A stretch of DNA of 35,061 nucleotides from a virus. Position numbers and translations under genes: made by a program. Positions 22,366 through 30,064 of the stretch are shown in pieces. The DNA is taken from positions 1 through 35,061 of IMG/VR virus record IMGVR_UViG_3300048904_000182. One strand, given 5' to 3'. The notes beneath the pieces are model-generated. The model made no database searches and was not told where the DNA came from. It was given only the letters and a program-made list of their open reading frames with translations. Positions within the stretch are counted from its first letter, which is position 1. Each line of letters starts with the position of its first letter.

Positions 22366-23147
22366 GCGGGCTCGAGCGCAGGAATCACGGCCGCGGCCAC
22401 TCCTACTACATCGACGGCGCCAAGGTGCCCGGCATCACCACCGTCCTCAACCGCGGCATCCCGAAACCACAATTCGCCGTCGCCGACGTCAAGAAAGCCG
22501 GCCGCTACGCAATCGACTACTGGGACGAGCTCGCCGAGCTCCCGATCTCCGAACGACTGGAACGGATCGTCGGCGCCCCACGCGCCATGCTCACCGCCGC
22601 CGGCGTCCGCGGCACCGCCGTCCACAAGTTCGCCGAGCAGCTCCAGGCCGGCCAGGAGATCCAGGTGCCCGACGACCACCGCGGCTACGTCGACGCCTAC
22701 CTCGCCTTCGACCACGACTGGCAGCCCAAAGAGCACCTGATCGAGCGGCCGTTCTTCCACCGCCGGATGCTCTACGCCGGCACCCCCGACCTGCTCGCCG
22801 ACCTCGCCGACGGAAAACGCTGGCTGCTCGACTGGAAAACCACCGCCTCCGGGATCTGGCCGGAGCACGCGCTGCAGCTCGCCGCCGCCCGCTACGCCGA
22901 AGTCGCACTCGCCGCCGATGGCACCGAGCTCCCGGTCGCAGAACTCGGCATCCAGCAATGCGGTGCCGTCCACCTCCGCGACGACGGCACCTACGAACTC
23001 AGGCCGTGCGAATCAGGGCCAGAAGCGTTCCGGGCGTTCCTGCACGCCAAACAGCTCGCCGCCTTCACCGACTCGAGCCGCGAGGACTGGGTCGGCGACG
23101 CGCTCCTCCCCGCACCGGCCCAACCCGAAGGAGTGACCACCCGATGA
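22362..23147 (+). CDS. PD-(D/E)XK exonuclease (RecB/Cas4-like)
   Basis: A 261-residue protein. The nuclease motif is visible: GTPDLLADL with Asp143, then WLLDWKTTASG with Asp157 and Lys159, followed by ALQLAAARYAE, the helix with Gln and Tyr typical of RecB-like nucleases. It precedes a RecT-type gene, so it probably resects double-stranded DNA ends to single strands for annealing, as the exonuclease half of a phage recombination system. Start and stop overlap neighbours. Confidence 0.82.
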   Translation: MSGLERRNHGRGHSYYIDGAKVPGITTVLNRGIPKPQFAVADVKKAGRYAIDYWDELAELPISERLERIVGAPRAMLTAAGVRGTAVHKFAEQLQAGQEIQVPDDHRGYVDAYLAFDHDWQPKEHLIERPFFHRRMLYAGTPDLLADLADGKRWLLDWKTTASGIWPEHALQLAAARYAEVALAADGTELPVAELGIQQCGAVHLRDDGTYELRPCESGPEAFRAFLHAKQLAAFTDSSREDWVGDALLPAPAQPEGVTTR

Positions 23148-24211
23148 GCGTCGTCCCCTACACCAGCCCCGCGCCCGCACCATCCTCCTCCTATGCGGCC
23201 GACTGGCTGCTCGACCCGGCCGAGATCGCGAACCGGATCGGCGGCACCGACTTCGTCCCCCAGAACCTGCGCGACAACCCGGCCGCGATCACCGCCGCCC
23301 TGCTCTACGGCAACGAGGTCGGCCTCGGCCGAATGGCCTCCCTCGCAATGATCGCCGTGATCAACGGCCGCCCGACCCTGTCGGCTGAGGCGCAGCGCGC
23401 GCTAATCCTCGCCGCCGGCCACGAGGTCTGGTTCGAGGAATCCACCGTCAGCCGCTGCGTCGCCTGCGGCCGCCGCCGCGGCTCCGACGTCATCTCCCGG
23501 GTCTCCTGGACGATCGACGACGCCCGCAGGGCGAACCTGGAAGGAAAGCAGCCGTGGCGGATGTACCCGCGGCAGATGCTGCAGGCACGCGCGTCGGCGG
23601 AGCTCGCCCGGTCGATCTTCCCCGACGTCATCCGAGGCCTCCGCGCAACCGAAGAGCTCGAGGACGAGCCCGAGCAGGCCGCGATCGCCAACGGCGCTGC
23701 GCCCGAGCCGCCGAAGTCAACGCGGAAGCGGCGCACGAGAACAAGCGTCCAGGCCGGCGACCCCGCACCCACCCCAGCACCAACCGGCGACGACCGCGCC
23801 GAAGCCGAAGCGATCGTCCGCGAGTTCGAAACCGCTGCCCCTGCCGACCCGCCGGCGGACGACCCCGAACCTGTGGCGACCCAGGCGATGAAGAACAAGA
23901 TCTTCGCCACCATGCACGACCTCCGCTTCGACCCCGGCGACCGCGACGCCAGGCTCGGCTACGTCTCCCAAGTCATCGGCCGGCCGATCGCCTCCTCGAA
24001 CGACCTCACCATCTCCGAGGCCTCCCGGCTGATCGACCAGCTCGAGGCCGACGTTCAGGCCCGCCGCCGCGGCGAGCAAGCGCTGATCGACGAGCTGCAG
24101 CAGACATTCGCCGCCACCGAACAGCCGCAGGAACCGACGTCGTTCACGCCGCCGCCGGCCGTCCGCGACCAGCTCGCCGACCGCGACGACGACTTCCCCG
24201 AAGGCTTCTAA
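23144..24211 (+). CDS. recT: RecT-type single-strand annealing protein
   Basis: A 355-residue protein. The first 190 residues match the RecT pattern: YGNEVGLGRMASLAMIAVIN, the GRPTLSAEAQRALILAAGH core, and WRMYPRQMLQARASAELARS. Within it is an inserted CVACGRRRG pair, a possible zinc site. The C-terminal half has a Pro/Ala-rich linker and a separate helical domain (TQAMKNKIFATMHDLRFD; NDLTISEASRLIDQLE) as in some actinophage RecT proteins. It should anneal complementary strands during replication and recombination with the adjacent exonuclease. Confidence 0.85.
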   Translation: MSVVPYTSPAPAPSSSYAADWLLDPAEIANRIGGTDFVPQNLRDNPAAITAALLYGNEVGLGRMASLAMIAVINGRPTLSAEAQRALILAAGHEVWFEESTVSRCVACGRRRGSDVISRVSWTIDDARRANLEGKQPWRMYPRQMLQARASAELARSIFPDVIRGLRATEELEDEPEQAAIANGAAPEPPKSTRKRRTRTSVQAGDPAPTPAPTGDDRAEAEAIVREFETAAPADPPADDPEPVATQAMKNKIFATMHDLRFDPGDRDARLGYVSQVIGRPIASSNDLTISEASRLIDQLEADVQARRRGEQALIDELQQTFAATEQPQEPTSFTPPPAVRDQLADRDDDFPEGF

Positions 24212-24260
24212 CGATGCCGCCGCGTAACGCACACGTGACGCGTCACGAAGGGTTCAACCG

Positions 24261-24968
24261 ATGCCGGTGATCGACGACCGTCTCTGGTCGCATCCGAAGT
24301 GGACCGCACTTTCCGACGCAGGTTTTCGCGCGGGAATCATCGGGATTTCTTACGCGCACGAGCACATAACACGCGGACATTTGAGCGAAAAAACGCTCAG
24401 ATTTCTCGGCGTTCGACGGCGAGTGCGTAACGAACTGGTGACGCGTCACGTCTGGGATGCGCGAGACGACGGCGACGGCGTGCAGATCCACAACTGGAGC
24501 CAATACAACGACGACGACGCCCACGAACGCAAGCGGGAACTCGGCCGCGAAAGATCACGGCGGTGGCGCGCACGCAACGCGTCACGTAACGGTGACGGTG
24601 ACGATGGTGACGCGTCACCCGATGCGTCACCGGGTGCGTCACCTCGCGCGCGCGCGTACCTAGAAGAAGAAGAGTTAAGTACTACCCCCTTACCCCCGCG
24701 AAGCGGGGGCAACGTAACGCCCAGACAGGAAGGCACGAACCCGCGCACCCAGGGCACGAATCCGCGTGCCGTCGCCGACCGCGACCGCACCGACCGCCGC
24801 CGCGCGCTCATCGCCGCCGCCGCCAACCTCGCCGACACCCTCGAGCAGACCACGACCGACGTCGTCCACGAGCACCTCGACCAGCTCGAGCGCGAACACC
24901 ACGCCGTCCTCGCCGACAGCGACCGCACCCGCGTCATCGACCACTACCTCGCCAGATTCAATGGCTGA
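24261..24968 (+). CDS. Replication initiator-like protein (DnaD/O-like)
   Basis: A 235-residue protein starting at ATG 24261 with AAGGG eight bases upstream. The N-terminal 90 residues look like the winged-helix start of phage replication organisers (DDRLWSHPKWTALSDAGFRA, then LGVRRRVRNELVTRHVW and IHNWSQYN). A low-complexity middle (DASPDASPGASPRARAY) is encoded by repeats that look like initiator binding sites. The C-terminal part is helical (RRALIAAAANLADTLEQTT). Like lambda O, the protein may bind repeats in its own gene and recruit host helicase. No helicase or primase motifs. The family call is moderate. Confidence 0.65.
   Translation: MPVIDDRLWSHPKWTALSDAGFRAGIIGISYAHEHITRGHLSEKTLRFLGVRRRVRNELVTRHVWDARDDGDGVQIHNWSQYNDDDAHERKRELGRERSRRWRARNASRNGDGDDGDASPDASPGASPRARAYLEEEELSTTPLPPRSGGNVTPRQEGTNPRTQGTNPRAVADRDRTDRRRALIAAAANLADTLEQTTTDVVHEHLDQLEREHHAVLADSDRTRVIDHYLARFNG
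24382..24399. repeat. Small hairpin TGAGCG-A6-CGCTCA
   Basis: A 6-bp inverted repeat with an AAAAAA loop within an A/T-rich patch of the initiator gene. It may add to strand opening or be a protein site; no function shown. Confidence 0.35.
24693..24709. repeat. Strong hairpin CCCCCGC-GAA-GCGGGGG
   Basis: A perfect 7-bp stem with a GAA loop, which is a very stable minihairpin class, directly after the A/T-rich tract and iterons. It could be a primer or nick structure of the origin, or a transcript element. Confidence 0.5.
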
Positions 24969-25455
24969 CCGCGTCGAGTTCACCGTCCTCGGCGAGGCCC
25001 AGCCGCAGGGCTCGAAGACCGTCGGCCGAAACCACGCCGGCGACTCCTACGTCCGTGAGGACAACCCGAAGACGCAGCCCTGGCGGCAGGCGGTCGCCGC
25101 CGCCGCGACCGCCGCGATGGACGGCCGCCAGGTTCGTACCGGCCCGGTCGAGCTCCGGATCGTCTTCGTCTTCCCACGCCCACAGGGGCACTTCGGCACC
25201 GGCCGCAACGCCGGCCGGCTGAAACCGTCGGCGCCGCTCTACGTCCGCACCCGCCCCGACGTCGACAAGCTGCTCCGCGCGATCGGCGACGCACTGACCG
25301 GAGTCGTCTTCCGCGACGACGCCCAAGCCGTGATCGTGCGAGCCGAAAAGCACTACGGGGAGCCGCCGTGCGCGCACGTGATCGTCGAAGAACTCGCGCT
25401 CAATGACGATCGGCCGGCGCCCGAAGGGGTAGCGAACTCGCGCCGCAGTGCCTAG
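24961..25455 (+). CDS. rusA: RusA-family Holliday junction resolvase
   Basis: A 164-residue protein. It has the RusA core: RPDVDKLLRAIGDALTGVVF followed by RDDAQ. Asp100 and Asp102 plus an Asp at 119-120 match the three catalytic aspartates of the family. The N-terminus (FTVLGEAQPQGSKTVGRN) is also typical. It resolves branched DNA left by replication and recombination so the genome can be packaged. The ATG overlaps the initiator gene end by 8 bases. Confidence 0.92.
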   Translation: MADRVEFTVLGEAQPQGSKTVGRNHAGDSYVREDNPKTQPWRQAVAAAATAAMDGRQVRTGPVELRIVFVFPRPQGHFGTGRNAGRLKPSAPLYVRTRPDVDKLLRAIGDALTGVVFRDDAQAVIVRAEKHYGEPPCAHVIVEELALNDDRPAPEGVANSRRSA

Positions 25456-25540
25456 ACTCCTCGGCAGAGGTTGATCCCCGGCCGGGAAGCCTTCTCGCAC
25501 GCTGCTCGTCAGCGACCCCTGGCCCCGGAGGAGAACCCCG

Positions 25541-25618
25541 ATGAAGCACCTCGAGACACCGGCACCGCCGACACCCGAACCCGCGCCCGACGACGACAAC
25601 GGCGACGACACCGACTAG
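25541..25618 (+). CDS. 25-residue acidic proline-rich peptide
   Basis: Starts at ATG 25541 with GGAGGAG about eight bases upstream, better than most sites in this genome. The peptide is Pro-rich then Asp-rich ([19 protein letters not shown]) with no fold predicted. It may be a translated leader for the fibre gene starting 8 bases later. The 85 bases before it hold only a possible -10 (TAGACT, 25453-25458) and a CCCGGCCGGG palindrome. Confidence 0.42.
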   Translation: MKHLETPAPPTPEPAPDDDNGDDTD

Positions 25619-25625
25619 CGCTCCG

Positions 25626-27059
25626 GTGGCACAACCGGTCACCTACTGGGAGCGTCGCGCCGCCGGCGAGTTCGAACGCGTCGCCGCCGAACGCGCCCGC
25701 GAGCTCGAAGCCGCAGCCCAAATCGAAGCCGCCGCGACTGACCAGCCGGTAGTCGACCCGCATCACCCCGACCCGCCCGAGCCGACCGAGCACATCCCGA
25801 TCGGCTCCTGGAACGAGCTCTACGACCAGATGTACGAGTGGCGCGAAGAGCTGATCGTCTCCGGCGACAGCCCGTTCATCACCGGCCCGACCGGCCCCCA
25901 AGGACCGCAGGGCCCGCAAGGCCCCGCAGGATCGGAAGGCCCACAAGGGCCGCTCGGCGCGCAGGGCCTCGCAGGTCCGCAGGGCCCTGAAGGCCCACAA
26001 GGCCCGCCCGGCACTGGGATCACCGTCAAGGGCTCCGTCCAGAACGTCGGCAGCCTCCCGACGACCGGCAACAAGCCGGGCGACGCGTACGTCGTCTCGA
26101 ACACCGGCGACCTCCACGTGTGGGACGGCGCCCAGTGGATCGACATGGGCCCGCTCCAGGGCCCGCAGGGCCCGCAAGGCGCGCAGGGCGCGGCCGGCGC
26201 GCAAGGCCCGCAGGGAATCGCGGGCACCGCAGGCGCGACCGGCGCCGACGGCGTCCAGGGCCCGATCGGGCCGGCAGGCCCGCAAGGACCGAAGGGCGAC
26301 ACCGGTCCGCCCGGCGCCACAGGGCCGCAGGGTGCAGCCGGGCCGACGGGCGCCGACAGCACCGCGCCCGGCCCGCAGGGACCCGCAGGCCCGCAAGGCG
26401 TCGCAGGCGCGCAAGGGCCGAAAGGCGACCCCGGCGCGCCGGGCTCGCAGGGCCCGCAAGGCGCGACCGGCGCCACCGGGACGCAAGGCGCGAAGGGCGA
26501 CACCGGCGCCGCCGGCGCCCAAGGCCCCGCCGGCCCCGGCGTCCCCGCCGGCGGCACCGCCGGCCAGCAGCTCGTCAAGAGCTCGAGCGCCGACTACGCG
26601 ACCGCCTGGGCAACCGACACCGGCGGGTGGACAGTCGTGCGCAAGACCGCCGACGAGTCCGTCGCGAACGCGACGATCCAGGACGACGACCAGCTGCAGT
26701 TCACGACCGTCGCCGGCACCGCCTACGAGCTCGAGCTGCTCGCGATCTACGCCTCACCCGCCGGCGCCGGCACACCCGACCTCAAGTGCGAACTATCCGA
26801 GGACGCGACCGCGCGCGGAGCATGCATGTGGACCGGGCTCAGCACGACCGACGCCGCCCAGACGCTGACCACGACCGACATCGGCGGCGCGACCGCCACC
26901 TTCGGCACCGCCGCCGCCAAACGCATCGTGCGCGGCGTCGCCACCCACGTCGGCAACGGCGGCCAGCTCAAGTTCCGCTGGGCGCAGAACACCACCACCG
27001 CCGGCTCCCCAACCCTCGTCTACACCGGCTCCGTCCTCCGCTACCGGGCGCTCGCATGA
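25626..27059 (+). CDS. Collagen-like fibre protein
   Basis: A 477-residue protein from GTG 25626. Residues 1-86 are helical. Gly-X-Y collagen repeats fill about 87-131, 179-244 and 249-305 (56 triplets). A small domain interrupts them ([20 protein letters not shown], then [13 protein letters not shown]), a module common in phage fibres. The C-terminal 170 residues are a beta-rich knob ([37 protein letters not shown]). The collagen parts should form a trimeric stalk with the knob at the end. The gene lies far from the tail genes, beside the packaging end, so a head fibre or separate host-attachment fibre is likely. Position and role are inference. Confidence 0.8.
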   Translation: MAQPVTYWERRAAGEFERVAAERARELEAAAQIEAAATDQPVVDPHHPDPPEPTEHIPIGSWNELYDQMYEWREELIVSGDSPFITGPTGPQGPQGPQGPAGSEGPQGPLGAQGLAGPQGPEGPQGPPGTGITVKGSVQNVGSLPTTGNKPGDAYVVSNTGDLHVWDGAQWIDMGPLQGPQGPQGAQGAAGAQGPQGIAGTAGATGADGVQGPIGPAGPQGPKGDTGPPGATGPQGAAGPTGADSTAPGPQGPAGPQGVAGAQGPKGDPGAPGSQGPQGATGATGTQGAKGDTGAAGAQGPAGPGVPAGGTAGQQLVKSSSADYATAWATDTGGWTVVRKTADESVANATIQDDDQLQFTTVAGTAYELELLAIYASPAGAGTPDLKCELSEDATARGACMWTGLSTTDAAQTLTTTDIGGATATFGTAAAKRIVRGVATHVGNGGQLKFRWAQNTTTAGSPTLVYTGSVLRYRALA

Positions 27060-27598
27060 ACACCACCACCGCACCGCCGATGCTCCAGAACCACGTCGAG
27101 TTCCAACAGCTGCTCGACCTCTACGTCGAGCGCGGTCCGGAGCGCGTACTCGAGGTCGGCGTCGGCGAAGGCGGAACGCTCTACCGGTGGCTCCTCTACG
27201 CGACCGCCGGCGCGCGCATCGTCGCGCTCGACGACCGCCACCTGAACCGCGACGCCTACTCGAGCTGGACGCCCGACAGCGTCGAGTTGGTCACGATCAC
27301 CGGCAGCTCGCACGACCCCGACGTCCTGCTCGACGTCGCCGGCTACCGCCCGTTCGACTTCATCTTCCTCGACGCCGACCACCACGACCACGCCGTCCGC
27401 GCCGACTGGCGCCACTTCAGCGCGATGGCCGCACCCCACGCCGCGATCGCCCTGCACGACATCGCACCCTCCATCGACCCGACGATCCACGTCGACCAGC
27501 TCTGGCGCGAGCTCGCACACGAGCACGACACCTGCGAGTTCACCGTGCCCGGTGGGCCGGGCATCGGCGTCGTCCTCCTCGACAAGGCGCACCGATGA
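27056..27598 (+). CDS. SAM-dependent methyltransferase (class I, sugar-type)
   Basis: A 180-residue protein whose ATG overlaps the fibre stop. It has [16 protein letters not shown] (SAM-binding glycine loop), IVALDDR (second motif), [18 protein letters not shown] and IALHDIAPS. This set fits the Methyltransf_24/CmcI-like class that often acts on sugar hydroxyls. No DNA-methylase NPPY motif was seen, so restriction protection is unlikely. It may methylate glycans added by the two glycosyltransferases (inference). Confidence 0.75.
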   Translation: MNTTTAPPMLQNHVEFQQLLDLYVERGPERVLEVGVGEGGTLYRWLLYATAGARIVALDDRHLNRDAYSSWTPDSVELVTITGSSHDPDVLLDVAGYRPFDFIFLDADHHDHAVRADWRHFSAMAAPHAAIALHDIAPSIDPTIHVDQLWRELAHEHDTCEFTVPGGPGIGVVLLDKAHR

Positions 27599-27786
27599 CC
27601 GAGCTCGTCGACATCACCGCGTTCGGCGACACCGAGCCCCGCTACCTCACCGCCGGCTGGTCGGACCGCGACGTCGCGATCGCGAAGGCGACAGCGCTCT
27701 ACGTCGCCGGCGAGATCGACGTCGACGAACTCGAGCGCAGAGTCGGCGAAGCCGTCGCCCCGCAACCCGAGAGGAGACACACATGA
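27595..27786 (+). CDS. Small protein with SHOCT-like C-terminus
   Basis: A 63-residue protein from ATG 27595. ALYVAGEIDVDELERRVGEA resembles a SHOCT or DUF1707-type short helical domain. Coupled to both neighbours. Function unknown. Confidence 0.55.
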   Translation: MTELVDITAFGDTEPRYLTAGWSDRDVAIAKATALYVAGEIDVDELERRVGEAVAPQPERRHT

Positions 27787-27995
27787 CCGACGACCGCGCG
27801 CGCACCGCGCTCAACGAACTGAGCGACGCGCTCGGCGCCGCCGCCGCCGAGTACGACCGGCTGCGTGCCAGCTCCGAGACCGCCGACCAGAACCTGCAAG
27901 CGTTCGCGGACGCCGTCAGCCAGGCGGCCGACAGCCTGCGCACGCTCGCGCCGCAGCACGAGCAGGCCGAGCAGGAGCAGGCCGAGGGCGCGTGA
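27783..27995 (+). CDS. Small coiled-coil protein
   Basis: A 70-residue, Ala/Glu/Gln-rich helical protein (LNELSDALGAAAAEYDRLRA, then LQAFADAVSQAADSLRTLA). It is the last gene before the packaging group. No family recognised. The 31 bases after it hold AGAAGCCCGGTTTTT, a T run without a convincing stem. Confidence 0.6.
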   Translation: MTDDRARTALNELSDALGAAAAEYDRLRASSETADQNLQAFADAVSQAADSLRTLAPQHEQAEQEQAEGA

Positions 27996-28026
27996 GAAGC
28001 CCGGTTTTTAGAGGCGCGAGGGGCGG

Positions 28027-28320
28027 ATGACCCCCGCCGTCGGATTTCTCTCCCCGAAGTCGCGCCGTCTGCGGCGATCGACGGCGGCACGCGGCTACGG
28101 CGACGTGCACCGCCGGAAGCGCGCGGATCTCGCGCCGATCGTCGCTGCGGGGTTAGCCAGCTGTGCGCGCTGCGAGAAGCGGATCCGTCCGGGTGAGCCG
28201 TGGGACCTTGGGCATGTTGACGGCGACCGCTCGCGTTGGTCCGGGCCGGAGCATCAGCGGTGTAACCGGGCCACGGCGTTGAGTGGCCCGAGCGTGCGTC
28301 GAGTGTCGAGGCAGTGGTGA
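28027..28320 (+). CDS. HNH endonuclease of the packaging module
   Basis: A 97-residue protein. The HNH core is WDLGHVDGDRSRWSGPEHQR followed by CNRATA, with CARCEK supplying zinc ligands. In HK97-type phages an HNH protein next to terminase is needed for terminase cutting at cos, so this likely has that role. ATG 28027 has a GAGGGGCG site just upstream. The stop overlaps the next GTG. Confidence 0.82.
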   Translation: MTPAVGFLSPKSRRLRRSTAARGYGDVHRRKRADLAPIVAAGLASCARCEKRIRPGEPWDLGHVDGDRSRWSGPEHQRCNRATALSGPSVRRVSRQW

Positions 28321-28625
28321 GCGCGTGTCGCGCGCTGACGGCGAAGGGTCGGCGCTGCCGCGGCCGCGCCGTCGCTGGCGATATCCGTTGTGCCGCTCAC
28401 GGTGGACGTCGCGGCCCGGTCGAGCGTGAGCTCGTGACGACGGTCGTCGAGGCGGCACGCGGCGACTGGCGTGCGGCTGCCTGGGTGCTCGAGCGCCGCT
28501 TCCCGCAGCGTTGGCGCCGCGGCGGCGTTGTAGAGGAGCGCGAGCCTCCCCCTCCGGTGCGTCATGCGCTCGACGCGCTCGACGAACTCGCTGGCCGTCG
28601 TGACCAGCGGAGGTCCGGCTCGTGA
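28317..28625 (+). CDS. Terminase small subunit (probable)
   Basis: A 102-residue basic protein. I use GTG 28317, overlapping the HNH stop; an in-frame GTG lies one codon upstream. It has CRALTAKGRRCRGRAVAG then RCAAHGG, and GDWRAAAWVLERRFPQRW, a motif I associate with small terminase subunits of actinophages. It would recognise the packaging site and recruit the large subunit. Position between HNH and large terminase supports it. Confidence 0.65.
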   Translation: MSACRALTAKGRRCRGRAVAGDIRCAAHGGRRGPVERELVTTVVEAARGDWRAAAWVLERRFPQRWRRGGVVEEREPPPPVRHALDALDELAGRRDQRRSGS

Positions 28626-30064
28626 ATGTCGCCGAGCCGCTCGTCGTGCCGCGGATCATGTTCGCGCCCGACTACGTGTCGAGCGCCGGGGCCGAGGCGA
28701 TCGAGCTCGCGGCGCTCGCGGGGCTCGAACTCGACCCGTGGGAGCGGCTAGTGCTCGAGATCTCGCTCGGCGAAGCTGCAGACGGGCGGTGGGCGGCGAC
28801 TGAGGTCGGCCTCTGCGTACCGCGCCAGAACGGCAAGAACGTCGTGCTCGAGGCGCGCGAGCTCGCGGGGCTGTTCCTGCTGGGCGAAGAGCTGATCATT
28901 CACTCGGCCCACCATTTCAAGACCGCGAAAGAGCACTTCCTGCGGCTGCTCAGCGACATCGAGGAGACACCGGAGCTCGAGCAGCGAGTGCAGCGGGTGA
29001 TCCGTGCGCACGGCGAGGAGGGGATCGAGTTGCGCGGCGGGCAGCGGATCCTGTTCGCGACGAGGACGAAGAGCGCCGGCCGCGGCTTCACGGCACCGCT
29101 GGTCATCTTCGACGAGTCGATGTACCTCGCCGAGACGTCGATCGGCGCGCTCGTGCCGACGACGTCGGCGATCCCGAACCGGCAGCGCTGGTACACCGGT
29201 TCGGCCGTCGACGAGCAGGTGCACCCGGACGGCGTCGTGTTCGCGCGCGTGCGGGAGCGCGCGCTGCGCGGCGAGGACCCGCGGCTCGCGTACTTCGAGT
29301 GGTCGCACGACGCGGAGCGGCCCGAGCAGCTCGAGGATCACGAGCTCGCCGACCCGGAGGTGTGGGCGCGCGCGAACCCCGGCTACGGGATCCGCATCTC
29401 GGAAGAAGCGATCGAGGACGAACTCCGGTCGATGGATCGGCGGACGTTTGCGGTTGAGCGGCTCGGGGTCGGCGCCTGGCCTGACACATCGCCGGGAACC
29501 GGGCATGTGGTGCCGATCGAGGTATGGAACGACCTCGTCGACGAGGCGTCGGCGCTCGTCGATCCGGTCTGTTTCGCATACGACGTCGCGCCGGACCGCT
29601 CGTCTGCGGCGATCGCCGCCGCCGGTCGTCGCGGCGACGGGCTGTGGCACGGCGAGATCGTGCATCACCGGCGCGGCACCGGCTGGATCGTGCCGACGCT
29701 GCTCGCTCTCTCGGAGCGCTGGAACCCGGTCGCGATCATGGCCGACGGGGCGGGTCCCGCCGGCGCATTGATCAACCGCTGCGAGAACGTCGGGCTGACC
29801 GTCGAAGCTGTGGCGGGCGGCGACTATGCGCGCGCCTGCGGCCAGTTCGTCGACTTCGTCGGCGACGCGCAGTTACGACACCTCGGGTCGGCCGAGATGT
29901 TGTCGGCGTTGAAGGGCGCGACGACACGACCGCTCGGTGACTCGTGGGCGTGGTCACGAAAGAATTCCGGCGTCGACATCTCACCGTTGTGCGCGATCAC
30001 GCTCGCGCTCTGGGGTGCCGTGACGCTCGGCTGGGACGCGAACGAGGATCCGGTGATCTACTGA
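28622..30064 (+). CDS. terL: Terminase large subunit
   Basis: A 480-residue protein from GTG 28622. The ATPase has a Walker A, VPRQNGKN (Lys72), and a Walker B, LVIFDES (Asp164, Glu165), then the coupling motif region YTGSAVDEQVHPD. The nuclease half includes FAYDVAPDRSSAAIAAAG, an RNase H-like metal site, and a C-terminal SGVDISPLCAITLALWGA. It packages DNA and cuts concatemers, by position and type at cos ends. Stop overlaps the portal ATG. Confidence 0.93.
   Translation: MNVAEPLVVPRIMFAPDYVSSAGAEAIELAALAGLELDPWERLVLEISLGEAADGRWAATEVGLCVPRQNGKNVVLEARELAGLFLLGEELIIHSAHHFKTAKEHFLRLLSDIEETPELEQRVQRVIRAHGEEGIELRGGQRILFATRTKSAGRGFTAPLVIFDESMYLAETSIGALVPTTSAIPNRQRWYTGSAVDEQVHPDGVVFARVRERALRGEDPRLAYFEWSHDAERPEQLEDHELADPEVWARANPGYGIRISEEAIEDELRSMDRRTFAVERLGVGAWPDTSPGTGHVVPIEVWNDLVDEASALVDPVCFAYDVAPDRSSAAIAAAGRRGDGLWHGEIVHHRRGTGWIVPTLLALSERWNPVAIMADGAGPAGALINRCENVGLTVEAVAGGDYARACGQFVDFVGDAQLRHLGSAEMLSALKGATTRPLGDSWAWSRKNSGVDISPLCAITLALWGAVTLGWDANEDPVIY

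Larger units (their letters stand above)
24234..24709. other. Putative replication origin inside initiator gene
   Basis: Three perfect GTGACGCGTCAC palindromes lie at 24235-24246, 24438-24449 and 24607-24618, and half sites (ACGCGTCAC 24577, GTGACG 24592 and 24598, TGCGTCACC 24623 and 24635) cluster between 24570 and 24645. They are followed by a (CG)n run, an A/T-richer tract (24660-24692) and a hairpin. Iterons followed by an A/T-rich segment within the initiator gene is the lambdoid origin plan. Confidence 0.55.

Noticed and set aside
24214-24270. 18-residue frame before the initiator gene
   Set aside because: No ribosome site, overlaps the initiator start, and the DNA is explained better by the palindromic repeat at 24235-24246.
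25880-26545. Tandem repeat array, possible CRISPR
   Set aside because: The periodic sequence is coding Gly-X-Y triplets with a 9-base period and has no repeat-spacer structure.
27996-28026. cos site upstream of the packaging HNH gene
   Set aside because: The expected place for cos, but the 31 bases show no symmetric nick site or repeat I can point to, and the assembly end does not fall there.
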